Of a DNA stretch of 64,000 nt, positions 26,512-36,096 are shown piece by piece. The notes under the pieces were generated by a model that saw only the letters and a list, made by a program, of their open reading frames with translations, had not been told where the DNA came from and did no database searches. This DNA is from Rheinheimera pacifica (lineage in GTDB: Bacteria; Pseudomonadota; Gammaproteobacteria; Enterobacterales; Alteromonadaceae): contig NZ_FNXF01000016.1 in NCBI RefSeq assembly GCF_900108485.1, forward strand, positions 1 to 64,000. The letters are read 5' to 3'. Numbering within the stretch: position 1 is the stretch's first letter; each line of letters begins with the position of its first letter. The position numbers and the translations under genes are program-made.

Positions 26512-28611
26512 ATGCGTACATTTACCCGCTCAGCGTTGGTGATCACCACCAGCTTATTACTGAGCAGCCCTGCCTTACTGGCTGAAGAACCTGTTGCCGC
26601 CTCTGGCGCGACTAGCGCCAATACCACTGCCAGCAGCCGTTATTTTGAAGCCGAAGATATTTTTGCGCTGGAATATGCCGCCGATGTGCAAATATCGCCT
26701 GGTGGCAGCAAAATTGTCTATGTGCGTGCCAGCAACGATATTATGACCGACAGTACGCGCAACAGCCTGTGGTTGCTGGATGTTAAAACCGGCCAGCAAT
26801 CGCCGCTGTTTGCCGACCAGTTTAATTACAGCCAGCCGCGCTGGTCTGCCGACGGTAAACAGCTGGCATTTATTTCTGATCTCAGCGGCTCGCGGCAAAT
26901 TCACCTGCACTGGCTGGCAGAGAATAAAACCGCACAGTTATCTAAATTACTGCAAAGCCCGTCTAATCTGGTTTGGTCACCGGATGGCAAACAACTGGCT
27001 TTTACCATGAATGTGGACGCCCGTGAGGCCGCCGTAAAGCAAAGTGTAAAGCGGGTTAAAAAACCTAACGGTGCGAAATGGTCTGAACCTGCGGTAGTGC
27101 TGGACCGGGTACGTTACCAGGCCGATGGCCAGGGCTTTTTAAAGCCACAGTTCCGGCAAATATTTATTCTGCCGGCCAGTGGTGGCACTGAGCGTCAGCT
27201 AACTCAGGGCGACTTTAATTACGGCAGCGATTTAAGCTTTACGCCGGATAGCAAAGCACTGGTGTTTTCTGCCAACCTCGACCCGGAATGGGAATACCAG
27301 CCGCGCGACAGCAATTTATACCAGCTGGATTTAGCCACTGAGCAGTTAACTGCCCTTACTACGATGCCCGGCAGTGAATCATCACCGGTGTTTTCACCCG
27401 ACGGTAAACAACTGGCATTTTTATGGCAAAACAACGCTCTGGTGCCTTATAGCAACAGCAAGCTGAAAATTTTAAACCTTAGCTCAAACAACATCAGCGA
27501 CATTGCCGCAGACTTTGATCGCAGCATTGACCAACCAGCCTGGCTGAACAATTCCAGCTTTGTGGTGCAATACGATGATCGCGGTCAGCGCAAGCTGGCC
27601 ACCCTGAGCAGCAGCGGTAAAATTACCGAGCTTACTGCCAGTTTAGGTGGTGTATCACAGCCGCAACCTTATTTAAGTGGCTCATACTCGGTGGCCAATA
27701 ATGGCACCATCGCATATACCCATGGCACCAGCCAGCGCCCAAGTGAGGTTGCCGTACTACAAAAAGGCAAAACTACCGTACTTACTGCACTGAACGAAGA
27801 TTTGCTCGGCCATAAGAAGCTGGCACAGGTACATGAAATTACTTATAAATCGTCTTTTGATGGTGAAGAAATACAAGGCTGGTATATGACACCACCGGAT
27901 TTCGACCCGGCGAAAAAATACCCGCTGCTGCTTGAAATTCACGGCGGTCCGCACTTAGCCTACGGCGCCCAGTGGAGCGCAGAAATGCAGCGTTATGCCA
28001 AAGAAGGTTATGTGGTGTTTTATGACAACCACCGCGGTAGCTCATCTTACGGCGAACGTTTTGCCATGTTGCTGCACAATAAATACAGCTCACCGGAAGA
28101 CTATGCCGACCACGACAGCGGCGTAAATGCGATGCTGGCACTGGGCTTTATTGATGAAAACAACCTGTTTATCGGCGGCGGCTCGGCCGGTGGTATAGCT
28201 ACCGCTTATGCCATAGGCCTGACCGACCGCTACAAAGCGGCGGCAGTAGTAAAGCCGATTATTAACTGGTTAAGTAAAGTACTGACCGGCGACACTTATA
28301 CCTATCAGACCTTTCACCAGTTCCCCGGCGTGCCATGGGAAAATGTCGAGCACTACTGGCAGCGCTCGCCGCTAAGCCTGGTGGGTAATGTAAAAACCCC
28401 GACTATTCTGATCACCGGCGAAGCAGACCGGCGCACGCCTATCTCGGAATCGGAGCAGTTTTATCAGGCGCTGAAACTACGCCGGGTTGATACCACGCTG
28501 GTGCGGGTACCGGGCTCACCACACGGTATTTCTAACCGCCCCAGCCGGATGATTGAAAAAGTAGAGTATATGCTGGCCTGGTTTGAAAAATACCGCACGC
28601 CGTCAAATTAA
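26512..28611 (+). CDS. Exported S9-family prolyl oligopeptidase-like peptidase
   Basis: A 699-residue secreted serine peptidase of the DPP-IV/acylaminoacyl-peptidase type. Signal peptide at 1-24; beta-propeller of WD40-like PD40 repeats (about 45-420, e.g. RWSADGKQLAFISD, VWSPDGKQLAFTM, VFSPDGKQLAFLW); alpha/beta hydrolase domain (about 440-695) with LEIHGGPH (oxyanion), nucleophile Ser in GGSAGG, acid in GEADRRTP and His in GSPHGI. It should cleave short peptides in the periplasm. It is a single-gene unit. Confidence 0.92.
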   Translation: MRTFTRSALVITTSLLLSSPALLAEEPVAASGATSANTTASSRYFEAEDIFALEYAADVQISPGGSKIVYVRASNDIMTDSTRNSLWLLDVKTGQQSPLFADQFNYSQPRWSADGKQLAFISDLSGSRQIHLHWLAENKTAQLSKLLQSPSNLVWSPDGKQLAFTMNVDAREAAVKQSVKRVKKPNGAKWSEPAVVLDRVRYQADGQGFLKPQFRQIFILPASGGTERQLTQGDFNYGSDLSFTPDSKALVFSANLDPEWEYQPRDSNLYQLDLATEQLTALTTMPGSESSPVFSPDGKQLAFLWQNNALVPYSNSKLKILNLSSNNISDIAADFDRSIDQPAWLNNSSFVVQYDDRGQRKLATLSSSGKITELTASLGGVSQPQPYLSGSYSVANNGTIAYTHGTSQRPSEVAVLQKGKTTVLTALNEDLLGHKKLAQVHEITYKSSFDGEEIQGWYMTPPDFDPAKKYPLLLEIHGGPHLAYGAQWSAEMQRYAKEGYVVFYDNHRGSSSYGERFAMLLHNKYSSPEDYADHDSGVNAMLALGFIDENNLFIGGGSAGGIATAYAIGLTDRYKAAAVVKPIINWLSKVLTGDTYTYQTFHQFPGVPWENVEHYWQRSPLSLVGNVKTPTILITGEADRRTPISESEQFYQALKLRRVDTTLVRVPGSPHGISNRPSRMIEKVEYMLAWFEKYRTPSN

Positions 28612-28684
28612 CTGACCGGCTGCTGCAAATAACCTTAGCAGAACCGGCTTGCCTTAAACTAACCGTTGCAGGCCAGGATGCTGA

Positions 28685-28783
28685 CAAATTCGCCGGGAGC
28701 GAATTTGAACAGCTTTGCTGGTCCAACGGATAAACTTCAAGGATGAAGTTTATAATCGAGCGCCCAGGGATGGGTTTACGGCG
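28685..28783 (+). repeat. Array of three hairpins with GGA loops
   Basis: In the 281-bp gap there are three consecutive stem-loops on the plus strand: CAAATTCGC-cggga-GCGAATTTG (28685-28707), AAACTTCA-agga-TGAAGTTT (28732-28751), and CCCA-ggga-TGGG (28763-28774) inside an outer CGC/GCG pair. Each loop shows GGA; a further CAGGATG lies at 28674. This is the sequence and structure bound by CsrA/RsmA proteins. Confidence 0.6.
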
Positions 28784-28892
28784 TGTTAGTGTGGGCAACC
28801 GGTTCAGGCTCAAGCCCCAAAGTGCTTTTATATTGTGAATTTGCGGCCTGCATGCTAGTTTGCCGCCTGTTGTATTTGCCGGAGTGTCTGTG

Positions 28893-29354
28893 ATGGTGGC
28901 CAAGCTTGTTATTTTTAGTATCCGCTCGCTTATTTCCCTGCTGCTGGGCGTAGCGCATGTATATTTTGTGATTTTGTGCTTTGGTTTTATCGCCACTATA
29001 AACCCGTTACAACTGTGGATCATGGACTCCGATACCTTACGCGGCTCAGCCCTGTTATGGCTTTCCATTATGGATTTAGTGCTACACCTGCTGCTGGCTA
29101 TTCCGGTTACCATCGCCCTGCTGTATCTGCAAACCCAGCTACGCCGTTACCATTTATGCCTGGTTGCCATACCCATGCTGGGTTTTGGTTTATATAGTTT
29201 GTGGCAGCTGTTTAGCCAGCGACACGAGCTTAGCCTGACCTACCTCAGCTATATCAATACCTTGCTGCCGGCTTTGGCTTTACTGCTGATTGGCTTTTTG
29301 GCGCTAAAACACTTTGGCCATATCAAACCTGCAGCCGCGTCCTTGCGGCTGTAA
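28893..29354 (+). CDS. Four-helix membrane protein, unknown
   Basis: A 153-residue integral membrane protein with four hydrophobic segments (about 5-30, 50-80, 88-108, 120-143). The ATG at 28893 has GGAG nine bases upstream. No family is recognised and no charged catalytic residues stand out. It follows the GGA-loop hairpin array, which would be in its leader if transcription begins upstream of 28685. Confidence 0.65.
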   Translation: MVAKLVIFSIRSLISLLLGVAHVYFVILCFGFIATINPLQLWIMDSDTLRGSALLWLSIMDLVLHLLLAIPVTIALLYLQTQLRRYHLCLVAIPMLGFGLYSLWQLFSQRHELSLTYLSYINTLLPALALLLIGFLALKHFGHIKPAAASLRL

Positions 29355-29373
29355 CAGTTGCGGTTTTAACACT

Positions 29374-30348
29374 CTAAGACAGTAAAAAATAACGGTCTAA
29401 TATCGCCAGCGTATCGCGGATATACCCCATGCGCTGGCCAATATCGGCGCTATGTGGCCGGATACCAATTTTTGCCCCCAGCACCGGCAAGCCTGCGGCA
29501 TCGTTGCACGCTGCCAGACAACTGTGCATGGCCTGTTCTGTCATCCAGCTACCGGGTTCACCCTTTACTACCAGATCGCTGTTGCGCGGCGGTTGATGGC
29601 TATCGCGCCAGGCGCCGTATTCGCTATCCTGATCCGATACCCCAGAGAACATCAGCCCGCTTAGCACACCTGCAGCCTGTGCGGCCTGAATATGCTCAAC
29701 AGCACCTGCAACCCTGCGCGTTTCAAATACCGAGCGGCCCCAGTTAATCACCATACCCAATTGCTGTTCTTTGCTTAAAGCTGCATTTAACTGCGTGATA
29801 ACATCCAGCTCATCACTTAGTGCTAAAAAGCCTTTTGACGGTGTCTGGCTATCAATATAAGCATCGCAATGTTCAATCACAATACGGGCACCATGCCAGT
29901 TCCAGCTGAGCATAGTTTGCAACGATGCCAGCAGCGACGTTTTGGAAGACGCCGCTTTATGCCGTGCCGGTGCGGTTTGAATTTGAATTGCTGTTACCGC
30001 CTGGCGCCCCAAATGCGTGTTTAGTTTGCCAATCGCTGCACAGGCTTGTTGTATAAACGCCAGCGCTGCCTGGCGCCCGGCTTCATCATCAGAAGCAATA
30101 CCAAACATTGGGTTTTGCCCCAGTGCATTCATAATGCCGGGAATACAGGTAAACACGTAATTCCACTTTGGATCGATATTGGCCAGAAACCAGTTGTCAT
30201 CGTGCTGATGCAAAACGCCCCAAAACGGATGCTCCAGGCCTTTTATATTCGGCAGCGCTTTTAACTCGTTGTAATAAGCAGTTTCCAGTATTGGATCCCA
30301 ACCACTATGGTTGGGGGAAGCGGCGTAAGCGCCCAGATAATATTTCAT
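29374..30348 (-). CDS. DUF4862 TIM-barrel-like protein
   Basis: A 324-residue cytosolic protein that fits the DUF4862 family (xylose-isomerase-like barrel). Segments such as LEHPFWGVLHQHDDNWFL near the N-terminus, IVIEHCDAY in the middle and GLMFSGVSDQDSEYG near the end place acidic and His residues at strand ends, as in metal-using barrel enzymes. The reaction is not known. It is the last gene of a minus-strand series; the small gene upstream begins 334 bp away at 30682, and 25 bp separate the two. Confidence 0.7.
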   Translation of the reverse strand: MKYYLGAYAASPNHSGWDPILETAYYNELKALPNIKGLEHPFWGVLHQHDDNWFLANIDPKWNYVFTCIPGIMNALGQNPMFGIASDDEAGRQAALAFIQQACAAIGKLNTHLGRQAVTAIQIQTAPARHKAASSKTSLLASLQTMLSWNWHGARIVIEHCDAYIDSQTPSKGFLALSDELDVITQLNAALSKEQQLGMVINWGRSVFETRRVAGAVEHIQAAQAAGVLSGLMFSGVSDQDSEYGAWRDSHQPPRNSDLVVKGEPGSWMTEQAMHSCLAACNDAAGLPVLGAKIGIRPHSADIGQRMGYIRDTLAILDRYFLLS

Positions 30349-30373
30349 TGTGGTATGTATCCTTTTTTAACGC

Positions 30374-30682
30374 TTAATCATCAGGAGAATTAAGCGTAAA
30401 CACCAGATGCTTGCGCATATCTTTTAGCACTATGCCCTTTTTCAGCAGCAAACCGCTTAAACGCCTCTGCCACGCCAGCAACTGCGGCTGCGCCGCCTCA
30501 AGCTGAGCTTGCTCAGTAAGCTGCAACCGCACCAGTAGCGATACCGGAAAAGCTTCATATTCCAGGCTAAACCAGCACTGCACCGCGCCGGGGAGTTCCA
30601 CCAGCGCTTGCTGCTCTAACTTTGTCACCGCATCGAGCACCGCGGCCTGTTGTTTTTGTTGTACTACAGAGAGTTTTTTCAT
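30374..30682 (-). CDS. Small cytosolic protein, unknown
   Basis: A 102-residue protein; the ATG at 30682 (MKKLSVVQQ) is preferred over a start inside the neighbouring baiN-like gene. It is helical at the N-terminus (KQQAAVLDAVTKLEQQAL), then has beta-like stretches (CWFSLEYEAFPVSLLVRLQ). No signal peptide and no recognised motif. It follows the BaiN-like gene by 13 bp and is probably cotranscribed with it. Confidence 0.6.
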   Translation of the reverse strand: MKKLSVVQQKQQAAVLDAVTKLEQQALVELPGAVQCWFSLEYEAFPVSLLVRLQLTEQAQLEAAQPQLLAWQRRLSGLLLKKGIVLKDMRKHLVFTLNSPDD

Positions 30683-30695
30683 ATTGATATTTACC

Positions 30696-31877
30696 TTAAC
30701 AATACTGCCCTGCCACCCAACCAGACGCCCAGGCCCACTGAAAGTTATAGCCACCGAGCCAACCGGTTACGTCGACCACTTCGCCGATAAAATACAAACC
30801 TGGCTGATTTTTCGCTTCCATGGTTTTTGAGGATAAATAATCGGTATCGACACCGCCGATGGTGACTTCTGCGGTGCGGTAGCCTTCGGTGCCGTTGGGT
30901 TTAAACACATAAGCATGCAGGCTGTCGGCAAGTTGTTTAATACTTTTCGGGTTTAACGCTTTCAGCGGCTGGTTAGTAAAAACTTTTAGCTCCAGTAGTT
31001 TTTCTACCAGCCGTTTTGGTAGCAATTTAGCCAGTGCGGTTTTTACTTCCTGCTCCGGGTGCGCTTGCTGTTGCGCCGATAAAAACTCTGCCACATCAGT
31101 TTGCGGTGCCATATTCACTATTACTTCATCACCCGGTTGCCAGTAGCTGGAAATTTGCAGTATGGCTGGCCCGCTTAAACCGCGGTGGGTAAACAGCATA
31201 TCTTCCGGGAATACGGTGCCATTCACTTCAGCCGTGACCGGCAAGGATACCCCGCTGATTTCTTCAAACACCGCTTTGTCGGCCGGTTGCCAGGTTAATG
31301 GCACTAAGGCGGCGCGCAGCGGCAGCACTTTTAAACCAAACTGCTCAGCCAGCTGAAAACCAAAAGCGGTAGCGCCTAAATTCGGCAGGCTTAAACCACC
31401 GCTGGCCACTACTAAACTGTGACACTGGCGGCTAAGCTCTGCTGTAGTGACAGTGTATTGGCCATCAGCAAAGCTGACGCCGGTAATAGTTTGCTGCAGG
31501 GCAATTTGCACATTGGCGGCTTTGGCCTCGCTTAGCAGCATATCAACAATATCTTTAGCGCTATCATCACAAAACAGCTGGCCAAGCGTTTTCTCATGGT
31601 AGGCAATAGCATGCTTTTGCACCAGGGCGATAAAATCCCACTGCGTATAGCGACTGAGAGCCGATTTACAGAAGTGTTTGTTTTGCGAAAGGAAGTTCTC
31701 CGGCCCGGCATACATATTAGTAAAATTACAGCGGCCGCCGCCCGACATCAGGATCTTACGGCCCACCCGTTTACCATTATCTAATAGCAGCACTCTGCGG
31801 CCGCGTTTACCGGCTTCAATGGCGCACATTAAGCCAGCTGCACCAGCCCCTATTATTATTACATCCCACTGCTGCAT
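30696..31877 (-). CDS. BaiN/YhiN-family flavoprotein
   Basis: A 393-residue NAD(P)/FAD-dependent oxidoreductase of the HI0933/YhiN (BaiN) family. The FAD-binding motif GAGAAGLMCAIEAGKRG is at about 11-27, followed by VGRKILMSGGGRCNFTN, the family signature, and a C-terminal FAD contact GEVVDVTGWLGGYNFQWAW. The physiological substrate of most members is unknown. Its start overlaps the stop of the waaA-kdkA gene by one base (TAATG). Confidence 0.9.
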   Translation of the reverse strand: MQQWDVIIIGAGAAGLMCAIEAGKRGRRVLLLDNGKRVGRKILMSGGGRCNFTNMYAGPENFLSQNKHFCKSALSRYTQWDFIALVQKHAIAYHEKTLGQLFCDDSAKDIVDMLLSEAKAANVQIALQQTITGVSFADGQYTVTTAELSRQCHSLVVASGGLSLPNLGATAFGFQLAEQFGLKVLPLRAALVPLTWQPADKAVFEEISGVSLPVTAEVNGTVFPEDMLFTHRGLSGPAILQISSYWQPGDEVIVNMAPQTDVAEFLSAQQQAHPEQEVKTALAKLLPKRLVEKLLELKVFTNQPLKALNPKSIKQLADSLHAYVFKPNGTEGYRTAEVTIGGVDTDYLSSKTMEAKNQPGLYFIGEVVDVTGWLGGYNFQWAWASGWVAGQYC

Positions 31878-33979
31878 TAATTTTTACTCTGTATGACTAA
31901 AGGCGTGGCTGCCGCCAACTGCTGCTGATAGCCTTGTTGCAGGCTTTGCCAATCGGCCTCTTGCCAGTTAAATACCACCAGTTTGCCCTTTTCTTTATTA
32001 AAGGAGCGTAAAAGACGCGCTAAATTTTGCTCCGTCCACTCCCCTGGGCTGCGGCGACTGCATTTATCAAAATCAATCAGCCACACTTTACCGGCAGCAT
32101 CGAGCATAATATTGCGGCAGTTAAGATCCGAGTGATACACCCCAAGTTGATGCATTTGCGCAATAGCCGCACCAATGGCTTGCCACTCGCTTGGGGTAAT
32201 AGCGCGCTGCTGTAATATTGCCGCTAAATCTTTGCTGTCAGGAATAAGCTCAATCAGTAAATCGGCGCGATAAATCAGGCCACTACGCTGATAACTGGCA
32301 GCAACCGGGCGCGGTACGGCTAAACCTTGCGCGCGCATCCAGCTTAATAATTGGTATTCCTGCATCGCACGGCTTTGCGCCACTGGCTGTAGCCAAAATT
32401 GATCGTGCAGCACTTTGCCCACTAAACCGCCACGATAATAGTGCCTTAGCACCAGCTTATGCTCGCCATGCTGTACAAAATACGCGGTATTGCGGCCGGT
32501 AGAGCTACCGATAACCGCTTGTTGCTGTTGCCACCATGTGCTTTGAAAGTACTGGGGGCGAATGTCGCTGAAAAGCGCTGGATCAAACCAGTAATGTGTA
32601 CCGTTTTGTTGGATTTGCTGATAATCGGTATGTTGCCGCTTTGCAGCAGCGGTTGAAATATCATCTGTAGACATGCGACTTCCTATTAAAAGTGAATCTA
32701 TTGCAGCTAGAGTGCGTGCTGTAGCGCCCTGCTGCTGTAAGAAAAATTGCTGAGCGCGTTGCCCTTGCGCCGCGCGGGCACTCGCATCGGCCAATAACAT
32801 TTGGCTATTGTTTAACAATGCCTGATTGTCGGCAACCAGCGCTACCGCATGCTGTAGCTGTAATTGCCGGTAGGCGTCTTTAAAATTAAAAATATGTGGC
32901 CCGCTTTGCACGGCTTTGGCAAAGCAAATCGCTTCCAGCGGATTATGGCCGCCCCGTTCAATTAAGCTGCCACCAATAAACACCAAATCAGCCAATTGAT
33001 ACCAGGCCAATAGCTCGCCCATCGAATCCCCAAGCGCAATATCGGCCGTAATAGGTGATACGGGTGCAGTAGGCATAGCCGATACGCTGCTGCGCCGCCA
33101 CAGACTGAAACCGGCTTGCTGCACCAGCTCGGCTACTTTGGCAAAGCGCTCAGGATGGCGCGGTACCAACAAGAGTAATAATTGCGGAAACTGCTGTTTT
33201 AATTCTGGATACAGAGCCAGTAATTGTTCATCTTCACCGGCGTGTGTACTGGCAGCTACCCATAATAAGCGCGCGGCAAAGGCAGGGCGAAACTGGCTGA
33301 GTAAATCCTGGGTATTAGCCGGAATGGCCAGCTCGAACTTAAGGTTGCCACTTACCGCTAATTGCCCCTGATAACCCAATGCCTGAAAGCGCTGGCTGCT
33401 GGCCCGGTCTTGCGTTAATAACAAACTGATATTACGCAGTAACACTTTACTTAATACCGAAAAGCGTCGGTAACCTTTGGCAGAGCGTGCCGATAAACGG
33501 GCATTGACTACCGCAACTGGCACGCCTTGCTTGGCACAAGAATTAAGTAGGTTAGGCCACAATTCCGTTTCCAGGATCACTAACAATGCTGGCTGCAGTG
33601 TCTTTAAAAAGCGCCGTACCGCACCGGGGTAATCCAGCGGTAAATAACAATGTTGTACGCTGCTGCCAAAGCGACTGGCGATAGTGGCAGAGCCGGTTGG
33701 CGTAGTACATGTTACCGTTATCGTTTTTGCAGGGTACTGCTGCTGTAGTTGTTTAATCAGCGGGGTTGCGGCAATCACCTCGCCTACCGATACCGTATGT
33801 ACCACTATGCCACCGGGTTTTAGCTGCTTCGCTATTAAGCCAAAAGCAAAACGCTCTGCCAAGCGCTGCCGGTAGGCCGGGTCTTTACGCGAGCGCCAGA
33901 GGAAGTAACTCAACACTAAAGGGCTGCTGAGGTAAAGTAGCAGCTGATATAAAAACAAAGTAAGGGCTGGCGCTAACAT
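31877..33979 (-). CDS. Fused Kdo transferase and Kdo kinase (WaaA-KdkA)
   Basis: A 700-residue fusion. Residues 1-430 are WaaA: an N-terminal membrane anchor, HTVSVGEVIAATPLI, ETELWPNLL, VNARLS and IGGSLIERGGHNPLEA, the enzyme that adds Kdo to lipid IVA at the inner membrane. Residues 436-700 are KdkA, the Kdo 4-kinase: LRHYYRGGLVGK, VPRPVAA, YRADLLIE, HSDLNCRNIMLD (catalytic loop) and LIDFDKC (metal-binding Asp). No frameshift or stop separates them. An internal ATG at 32674 sits at the junction and could allow separate KdkA synthesis. Usually these are separate genes. Confidence 0.92.
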   Translation of the reverse strand: MLAPALTLFLYQLLLYLSSPLVLSYFLWRSRKDPAYRQRLAERFAFGLIAKQLKPGGIVVHTVSVGEVIAATPLIKQLQQQYPAKTITVTCTTPTGSATIASRFGSSVQHCYLPLDYPGAVRRFLKTLQPALLVILETELWPNLLNSCAKQGVPVAVVNARLSARSAKGYRRFSVLSKVLLRNISLLLTQDRASSQRFQALGYQGQLAVSGNLKFELAIPANTQDLLSQFRPAFAARLLWVAASTHAGEDEQLLALYPELKQQFPQLLLLLVPRHPERFAKVAELVQQAGFSLWRRSSVSAMPTAPVSPITADIALGDSMGELLAWYQLADLVFIGGSLIERGGHNPLEAICFAKAVQSGPHIFNFKDAYRQLQLQHAVALVADNQALLNNSQMLLADASARAAQGQRAQQFFLQQQGATARTLAAIDSLLIGSRMSTDDISTAAAKRQHTDYQQIQQNGTHYWFDPALFSDIRPQYFQSTWWQQQQAVIGSSTGRNTAYFVQHGEHKLVLRHYYRGGLVGKVLHDQFWLQPVAQSRAMQEYQLLSWMRAQGLAVPRPVAASYQRSGLIYRADLLIELIPDSKDLAAILQQRAITPSEWQAIGAAIAQMHQLGVYHSDLNCRNIMLDAAGKVWLIDFDKCSRRSPGEWTEQNLARLLRSFNKEKGKLVVFNWQEADWQSLQQGYQQQLAAATPLVIQSKN

Positions 33980-33984
33980 ACGCC

Positions 33985-35106
33985 TTATCCGAATGAAGCC
34001 GGCTGAACTAATTGTAAAAACAGCTTCTCATAGTTCTGATTCATTCTCTCCCGGCTAAATTCAGTTAATGCCCGCTGCCGTCCCGCATCGGCTATAGGTT
34101 GCAATTCATGTATTTGCGCTAAGCTCTTTCTTATTACCGCAGCCAAGGCTGCCACATCATTTTCAGCCACCAAAAATCCATCCTGCCCGTCATTCAGCAC
34201 TTCCTGGATACCGGGTACTTTAGTACCGATAGCTATACAGCCAGCAGCCATCCCCTCTAATAGTGCCAATGGCATACCTTCATAGTGTGAACTTAACACT
34301 GCCAACTGGTTTTGCTGCAGCAATTCCGGCACATTACGTACCACACCTAAAAAGTGCACCTGTCCTGTGATCCCTAATTGTTCAGCCAGCTTCTCCAGTG
34401 GTTTGCGATGCAAGGACTTGCCGCCACCAGCCAGGTACAGCTTAGGCAACAATCCTTCGGTTTTTAATAGTGCCAGCGCTTTAAATAAAGTGCCATGGTC
34501 TTTTTGCTTGGAGAAACGGGACACCATGACAATATCCGGTGCCCGCGTCAGCAAAGGCGGCACAGTACCAAGGAAAGGCATGGTATTAATACCATTTGAT
34601 ATAGCATAAGTACGCTGTGCAGGCATCCCCTGCGCCAGCAACACCGAGCGCACACCTTCGGAACAACCGACTATAGCTGCAGTTCTTTTACTTAACCAAC
34701 GCGATTGTGCCAGCCGCCAGCTATTGTAGCGTTCACGGGTATTGTGCTCTACGTGTACCAACTTTGGCACCTTAGCCAGCAAACCGGCATAGCGTCCCCA
34801 TAAGTGTTCACTAAAACCATGCGCTACCAATATATCTGGCTGATATTGCTTACACAGCTTAATTAACGCCCAAATAGTGGCGACTTTGCTCCAGCCAGGC
34901 ACTACTGCCAACGGAATCCCCTGTTGCTGTAACTCTGCAATCCGCGCCGGATCGCCACGGCGTTTACGTCGTAGCACTAAAAGCGGACTAACATGCTCTG
35001 ATGCCAGTGCAGCACGCACCAGAGAAATTGCCACTTGGGTTGCACCACCAGAAAAGCCACCGGTAACAAAGTGTAAAACTTTAATTTTAGCGTGCCCTTC
35101 CGGCAT
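33985..35106 (-). CDS. Family 4 glycosyltransferase, LPS core
   Basis: A 373-residue GT-B glycosyltransferase. N-terminal domain with HFVTGGFSGGATQVAISL (nucleotide-independent acceptor side) and EHNTRERYNSW; C-terminal donor domain with VSRFSKQKDH, and SSHYEGMPLALLEGMAAG, carrying the E-x7-E motif typical of GT4. It ends 5 bp before waaA-kdkA, so the two are surely cotranscribed and it probably adds a sugar to the LPS core. The donor sugar cannot be told from sequence. Confidence 0.88.
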   Translation of the reverse strand: MPEGHAKIKVLHFVTGGFSGGATQVAISLVRAALASEHVSPLLVLRRKRRGDPARIAELQQQGIPLAVVPGWSKVATIWALIKLCKQYQPDILVAHGFSEHLWGRYAGLLAKVPKLVHVEHNTRERYNSWRLAQSRWLSKRTAAIVGCSEGVRSVLLAQGMPAQRTYAISNGINTMPFLGTVPPLLTRAPDIVMVSRFSKQKDHGTLFKALALLKTEGLLPKLYLAGGGKSLHRKPLEKLAEQLGITGQVHFLGVVRNVPELLQQNQLAVLSSHYEGMPLALLEGMAAGCIAIGTKVPGIQEVLNDGQDGFLVAENDVAALAAVIRKSLAQIHELQPIADAGRQRALTEFSRERMNQNYEKLFLQLVQPASFG

Positions 35107-35141
35107 AAAACCTCCACTACAGAAAAAGCTTGCTGCTACAA

Positions 35142-35170
35142 ATAAAAATCCCCGCCATCAGCAGCAGGGA
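35142..35170 (-). terminator. Possible weak terminator or attenuator
   Basis: On the minus strand an imperfect stem CCCTGC/GCGGGG is followed by ATTTTTATTTG, between two glycosyltransferase genes. It may separate them into two units, or attenuate. Confidence 0.4.
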
Positions 35171-35217
35171 ATTCGCTTTACCAGCAGCCATATTATCGCT
35201 TTACACTCAGGCCGTTA

Positions 35218-35958
35218 CTAACGCCATAATTCTTTGACCCACTGTACCGGCATAACCCGGCGATACCATTTACCACTGATACCTGCAATAGCATCCGGTG
35301 GGTTTGGTTTACCATGGAAAGCTACGATTTTAGCCCCTTGAGGAATTGTTGCCGGTTTAAACCAGCACATAATAGCACCTGGTAAACAATGCCGTTTAAA
35401 GCTGACACACCAGCCTTCAGGCCAGTATTGCAGTTTGCCTTGCTTTGCCAGGTTTTGCGTCACAAACTCCTGCTCGTTTCGTACCTTGGCCAGCTCACGC
35501 TCTTTATGGTTTTTCAACAGCTCAATCAGGTCGCTATGGGCGCCGATATCATAACGATAGACGGAAGTATTGCCGGTATCGTCCGATTTATCCCATTCTT
35601 TGATTACATAAAACTCACCTTGAGGCTCAAAGAAACAGTCGATATTATCAACAATTACCACATCCAGATCGATAAACAACGTAGGGCCGAACAAATCATA
35701 TAACGGGTTTGCAAAACTGGTCACTTTCAGCCAGCCGTGACCGAATGACCACGGATGCCGTTCATCAAAATCTTTAAAACCTACGGCGGGAATATCCTTA
35801 ACTTCAATATCTGCATTAATACCGCTGGCATCATCGGTTAAACAGACAAAACGAAACGGTAATGTCAGATTACGGCTAACCATCGAATGCAGCTTGTTGA
35901 CATACTCAGGGCCATATTTCTTGCCCCATTTAATACATAACACATTTACTGTTGTCAT
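35218..35958 (-). CDS. Glycosyltransferase-like protein (GT-A type)
   Basis: A 246-residue protein. The ATG at 35958 has GAGG six bases upstream. The N-terminus (VNVLCIKWGKKYGPEYVNKL) and the acidic strand FIDLDVVIVDNID with a D-x-D-like cluster resemble GT-A nucleotide-sugar transferases of the small family found in LPS and capsule loci. A conserved-looking segment (PEGWCVSFKRHCLPG) closes the fold. No membrane helix. With its neighbours it points to outer-core or surface glycan assembly; acceptor and donor are unknown. Confidence 0.75.
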   Translation of the reverse strand: MTTVNVLCIKWGKKYGPEYVNKLHSMVSRNLTLPFRFVCLTDDASGINADIEVKDIPAVGFKDFDERHPWSFGHGWLKVTSFANPLYDLFGPTLFIDLDVVIVDNIDCFFEPQGEFYVIKEWDKSDDTGNTSVYRYDIGAHSDLIELLKNHKERELAKVRNEQEFVTQNLAKQGKLQYWPEGWCVSFKRHCLPGAIMCWFKPATIPQGAKIVAFHGKPNPPDAIAGISGKWYRRVMPVQWVKELWR

Positions 35959-36096
35959 AGAATCCTCTGTTTTGGCAACAAGCTCTAACACCGATTTACA
36001 ACCACTTTCCTGCTCAAATGGCAATATATCGTAATAACCGGCAATAATACCTGTTCATGTTTCACTTCGCACAAAAAATTTCTGCGTTAGGTTTTG

